From Erysipelotrichaceae bacterium (GTDB taxonomy: Bacteria > Bacillota_I > Bacilli_A > Erysipelotrichales > Erysipelotrichaceae), in the NCBI GenBank assembly GCA_020026035.1, contig JAHHRC010000074.1, positions 1 through 6,385 of the forward strand: a stretch of 6,385 nucleotides of DNA, in the 5' to 3' direction. Numbering within the stretch: position 1 is the stretch's first letter; every line of letters starts with the position of its first letter. Positions 4,690 through 6,385 of the stretch are shown here, piece after piece. Under the pieces are notes generated by a model that saw only the letters and a program-made list of their open reading frames with translations, was not told the DNA's origin and did not search any database. Made by a program: the position numbers and the translations under genes.

Positions 4690-5283
4690 ATGAATTTACC
4701 GAATCGATTAACGATTTTTCGAATTATCTTAATCCCTGTGATTATCTTGGTGTATATCTTCCCATATGCCCAATATGGAATTGAGCCACCGGTGTATACG
4801 ATTGGTACTGTCAATCTATCAAGTATCAATTTGATTGCCTTAGCGATTTATTTGATTGCGGCAATTACCGATTACTTTGATGGACAGATTGCTCGTAAGC
4901 ATAACTTACAAACAACCTTTGGTAAGTTTGCAGATCCAATTGCGGATAAGATGCTTACAACAACGATGTTTATCTTATTTGTAGGCAAGGGAATCATTCC
5001 TGCTGTACCGGTTATTATCATGGTTTGTCGTGATACGGTTGTGGATGGTTGTCGTATGATTGCGGCAAACAATGGAAAAGTTGTATCGGCACAGATGTTA
5101 GGTAAGATTAAGACCGTATTACAAATGGCAACGATTGGCTTTGTATTATTGGATAATCTACCATTTGAACTATGGGGCTTACCGGTAACGGATGTACTTG
5201 TTTGGTTCAGTGCGTTTGTATCATTGGCTTCTGGTATTTCCTATTTCAATCAGTTAAAGGGCGATATTTTCGAATCAAAATAA
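4690..5283 (+). CDS. pgsA: CDP-diacylglycerol-glycerol-3-phosphate 3-phosphatidyltransferase
   Basis: PgsA transfers a phosphatidyl group from CDP-diacylglycerol to glycerol-3-phosphate, giving phosphatidylglycerophosphate, the committed step to phosphatidylglycerol and cardiolipin. The 197-residue product has the full CDP-alcohol phosphatidyltransferase signature D-x2-DG-x2-AR-x8-G-x3-D-x3-D: D61, D64, G65, A68, R69, G78, D82 and D86, the acidic residues that hold the catalytic metals. The N-terminus MNLPNRLTIFRI is typical of PgsA. Hydrophobic segments near 8-25, 44-60, 90-112, 143-156 and 166-183 fit an integral membrane enzyme. The region around 114-140 (RD...GKIKT) matches the conserved second half. 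A longer in-frame reading from 4600 is rejected because it runs through the CUUG hairpin and lacks a ribosome-binding site. recA follows after 59 bases, so the two may be cotranscribed from the promoter near 4413. Confidence 0.93.
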   Translation: MNLPNRLTIFRIILIPVIILVYIFPYAQYGIEPPVYTIGTVNLSSINLIALAIYLIAAITDYFDGQIARKHNLQTTFGKFADPIADKMLTTTMFILFVGKGIIPAVPVIIMVCRDTVVDGCRMIAANNGKVVSAQMLGKIKTVLQMATIGFVLLDNLPFELWGLPVTDVLVWFSAFVSLASGISYFNQLKGDIFESK

Positions 5284-5287
5284 GAAA

Positions 5288-5318
5288 TTGCAAATATTCT
5301 TAGAAATCTACGTATAAA
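5288..5318 (+). promoter_or_regulatory. Weak candidate promoter for recA
   Basis: TTGCAA (5288-5293) and TATAAA (5313-5318) are separated by 19 bases, longer than ideal. No dyad of the Bacillus LexA/DinR type (GAAC-N4-GTTC) is visible in 5284-5342, so SOS control of recA from this gap is not supported. Read-through from pgsA is the alternative. Confidence 0.3.
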
Positions 5319-5342
5319 GCAAGTAGAGAAAGAAGGTAAGAA

Positions 5343-6385
5343 ATGGCAAAGAAAAAAACAACGACTGTAAAGTCAACGGACGCGAATCGCGACAAATTAT
5401 TAGATGAGGCGTTAAAGTCTATTGAGAAGCAATATGGAAAAGGTTCCATTATGCGTCTTGGAGATCGTGCTGCAGTATCTGTAGATGCGATTTCTTCAGG
5501 TTCCTTAACACTTGACTATTCCTTAGGAATCGGTGGGTATCCAAAGGGGCGAATTGTGGAAATCTTTGGACCAGAATCTTCTGGTAAGACAACGCTTGCC
5601 TTGCATGCAATTGCGCAATGTCAAAAGGCTGGTGGTCGATGTGCATTTATCGATGCAGAAAATGCAATTGATCCATTGTATGCCCAATGTCTTGGAGTAA
5701 ACATTGATGAGTTGATCTTATCTCAACCTGACTCTGGGGAACAGGCTCTTGAGATTACAGAAGTATTGATTCGTTCTGGGGCAATTGATTTGATTGTAGT
5801 AGACTCGGTTGCAGCGCTTGTACCACAGGCTGAATTAGATGGTGAAATGAGTGATAGCTCAGTTGGTTTACAAGCTCGTCTTATGTCAAAGGCGATGCGT
5901 AAATTAGCAGGGGTTATGAATCGTAGTGAGACAACCGTAATCTTTATCAACCAGTTGCGTGAAAAGGTTGGGATCATGTTTGGTAATCCGGAAACGACTC
6001 CAGGTGGTAGAGCGCTTAAGTTCTATTCCTCCGTTCGTTTGGATGTGAGACGTGGAGAACAAATCAAGGACATGGGTGAAGTCATTGGTAACGTTGTTCG
6101 CATTAAGGTTGTAAAGAACAAGGTCGCTCCACCATTCAAGACAGCTTTAGTAAACATGATCTATGGTAAAGGTATTTCCCATATTGATGAAGTCATCAAC
6201 TTAGCGGTTGAAGCAGAAATCATGGATAAGGCTGGTGCTTGGTATTCCTACAAGGGAGATAAGATTGGCCAAGGATTGAATGCGGCTCGTATTTATCTAA
6301 AAAACAATCCAGACATTGACGATGAGATTACCCAAAAGGTCAAAGAGTATTTGTTTAATCCAGATGGCGAAGTGAAACTCGAATC
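5343..6385 (+). CDS. recA: RecA recombinase (3' end cut by window edge)
   Basis: RecA forms ATP-dependent filaments on single-stranded DNA, carries out strand exchange and stimulates LexA-type self-cleavage. The window holds 347 codons and two further bases with no stop, so the gene continues; this covers nearly the whole usual length. Visible landmarks: Walker A GPESSGKTT (76-84), the catalytic glutamate E106 in DAENAIDP, Walker B LIVVDS (150-155), loop L1 region near 163-180, and the L2 region FINQLREKVGIMFGNPETTPGG (about 201-222). The C-terminal domain starts near 275, with KGISH and the lid-like segment around 299-316. The start has an AGAAGG ribosome-binding site 7 bases upstream. One oddity is asparagine after the catalytic glutamate (AEN), where most RecA proteins have histidine (AEH). 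No cinA lies between pgsA and recA, unlike many Firmicutes. Confidence 0.97.
   Translation, partial: MAKKKTTTVKSTDANRDKLLDEALKSIEKQYGKGSIMRLGDRAAVSVDAISSGSLTLDYSLGIGGYPKGRIVEIFGPESSGKTTLALHAIAQCQKAGGRCAFIDAENAIDPLYAQCLGVNIDELILSQPDSGEQALEITEVLIRSGAIDLIVVDSVAALVPQAELDGEMSDSSVGLQARLMSKAMRKLAGVMNRSETTVIFINQLREKVGIMFGNPETTPGGRALKFYSSVRLDVRRGEQIKDMGEVIGNVVRIKVVKNKVAPPFKTALVNMIYGKGISHIDEVINLAVEAEIMDKAGAWYSYKGDKIGQGLNAARIYLKNNPDIDDEITQKVKEYLFNPDGEVKLE

Noticed and set aside
1..6385. CRISPR array, tRNA genes or an intact insertion sequence
   Set aside because: No regularly spaced repeats, no tRNA-like cloverleaf with T-loop motif, and no complete transposase gene were seen on either strand.

Overview
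The window comes from a low-GC Gram-positive bacterium (Bacillota). The evidence is an AT-rich sequence with sigma-A type promoters and strong Shine-Dalgarno sites, a GpsB cell-division protein, a Bacillus-type (type B) RNase P RNA directly downstream of gpsB as in Bacillus subtilis, and Firmicutes-like PgsA and RecA. The proteins suggest an Erysipelotrichia-like or neighbouring lineage, but that is inference and the sequence cannot settle it.

Layout, all genes on the + strand. Positions 1-345 hold no convincing gene. They contain a G/T-rich stretch, small direct and inverted repeats, and a strong promoter (TTGACA-17-TATTAT) with a palindrome touching its -35 box. This promoter drives a two-gene redox operon (346-3065): a CrtI/retinol-saturase-like FAD flavoprotein, then a ferredoxin-reductase-like protein with FAD, NAD(P) and plant-type [2Fe-2S] domains, closed by a clear intrinsic terminator. 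The likely logic is that the second protein passes NAD(P)H electrons to the first, which reduces or desaturates an unknown polyunsaturated or isoprenoid-like substrate. No carotenoid biosynthesis gene is nearby.

Next comes a small cysteine-rich protein of unknown function (3201-3551), then gpsB (3624-3965), rnpB (about 3973-4342) and rnpB's terminator. Downstream lie pgsA (phosphatidylglycerophosphate synthase, 4690-5283) and recA (5343 to the window edge, truncated at the 3' end). From gpsB onward this is a housekeeping block covering cell division, tRNA 5' maturation, anionic phospholipid synthesis and recombination.

The most interesting unexplained region is 4420-4689, between the rnpB terminator and pgsA. 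It has its own extended -10 promoter (TGCTATAAT). It can fold into a series of hairpins, including two 8-bp stems with identical CUUG tetraloops, and the loop of one hairpin can pair over 8 bp with a segment just before the pgsA ribosome-binding site. No terminator separates it from pgsA. It looks like a structured non-coding or leader RNA whose class I cannot name. A remnant of an IS200/IS605-type element is the main alternative.
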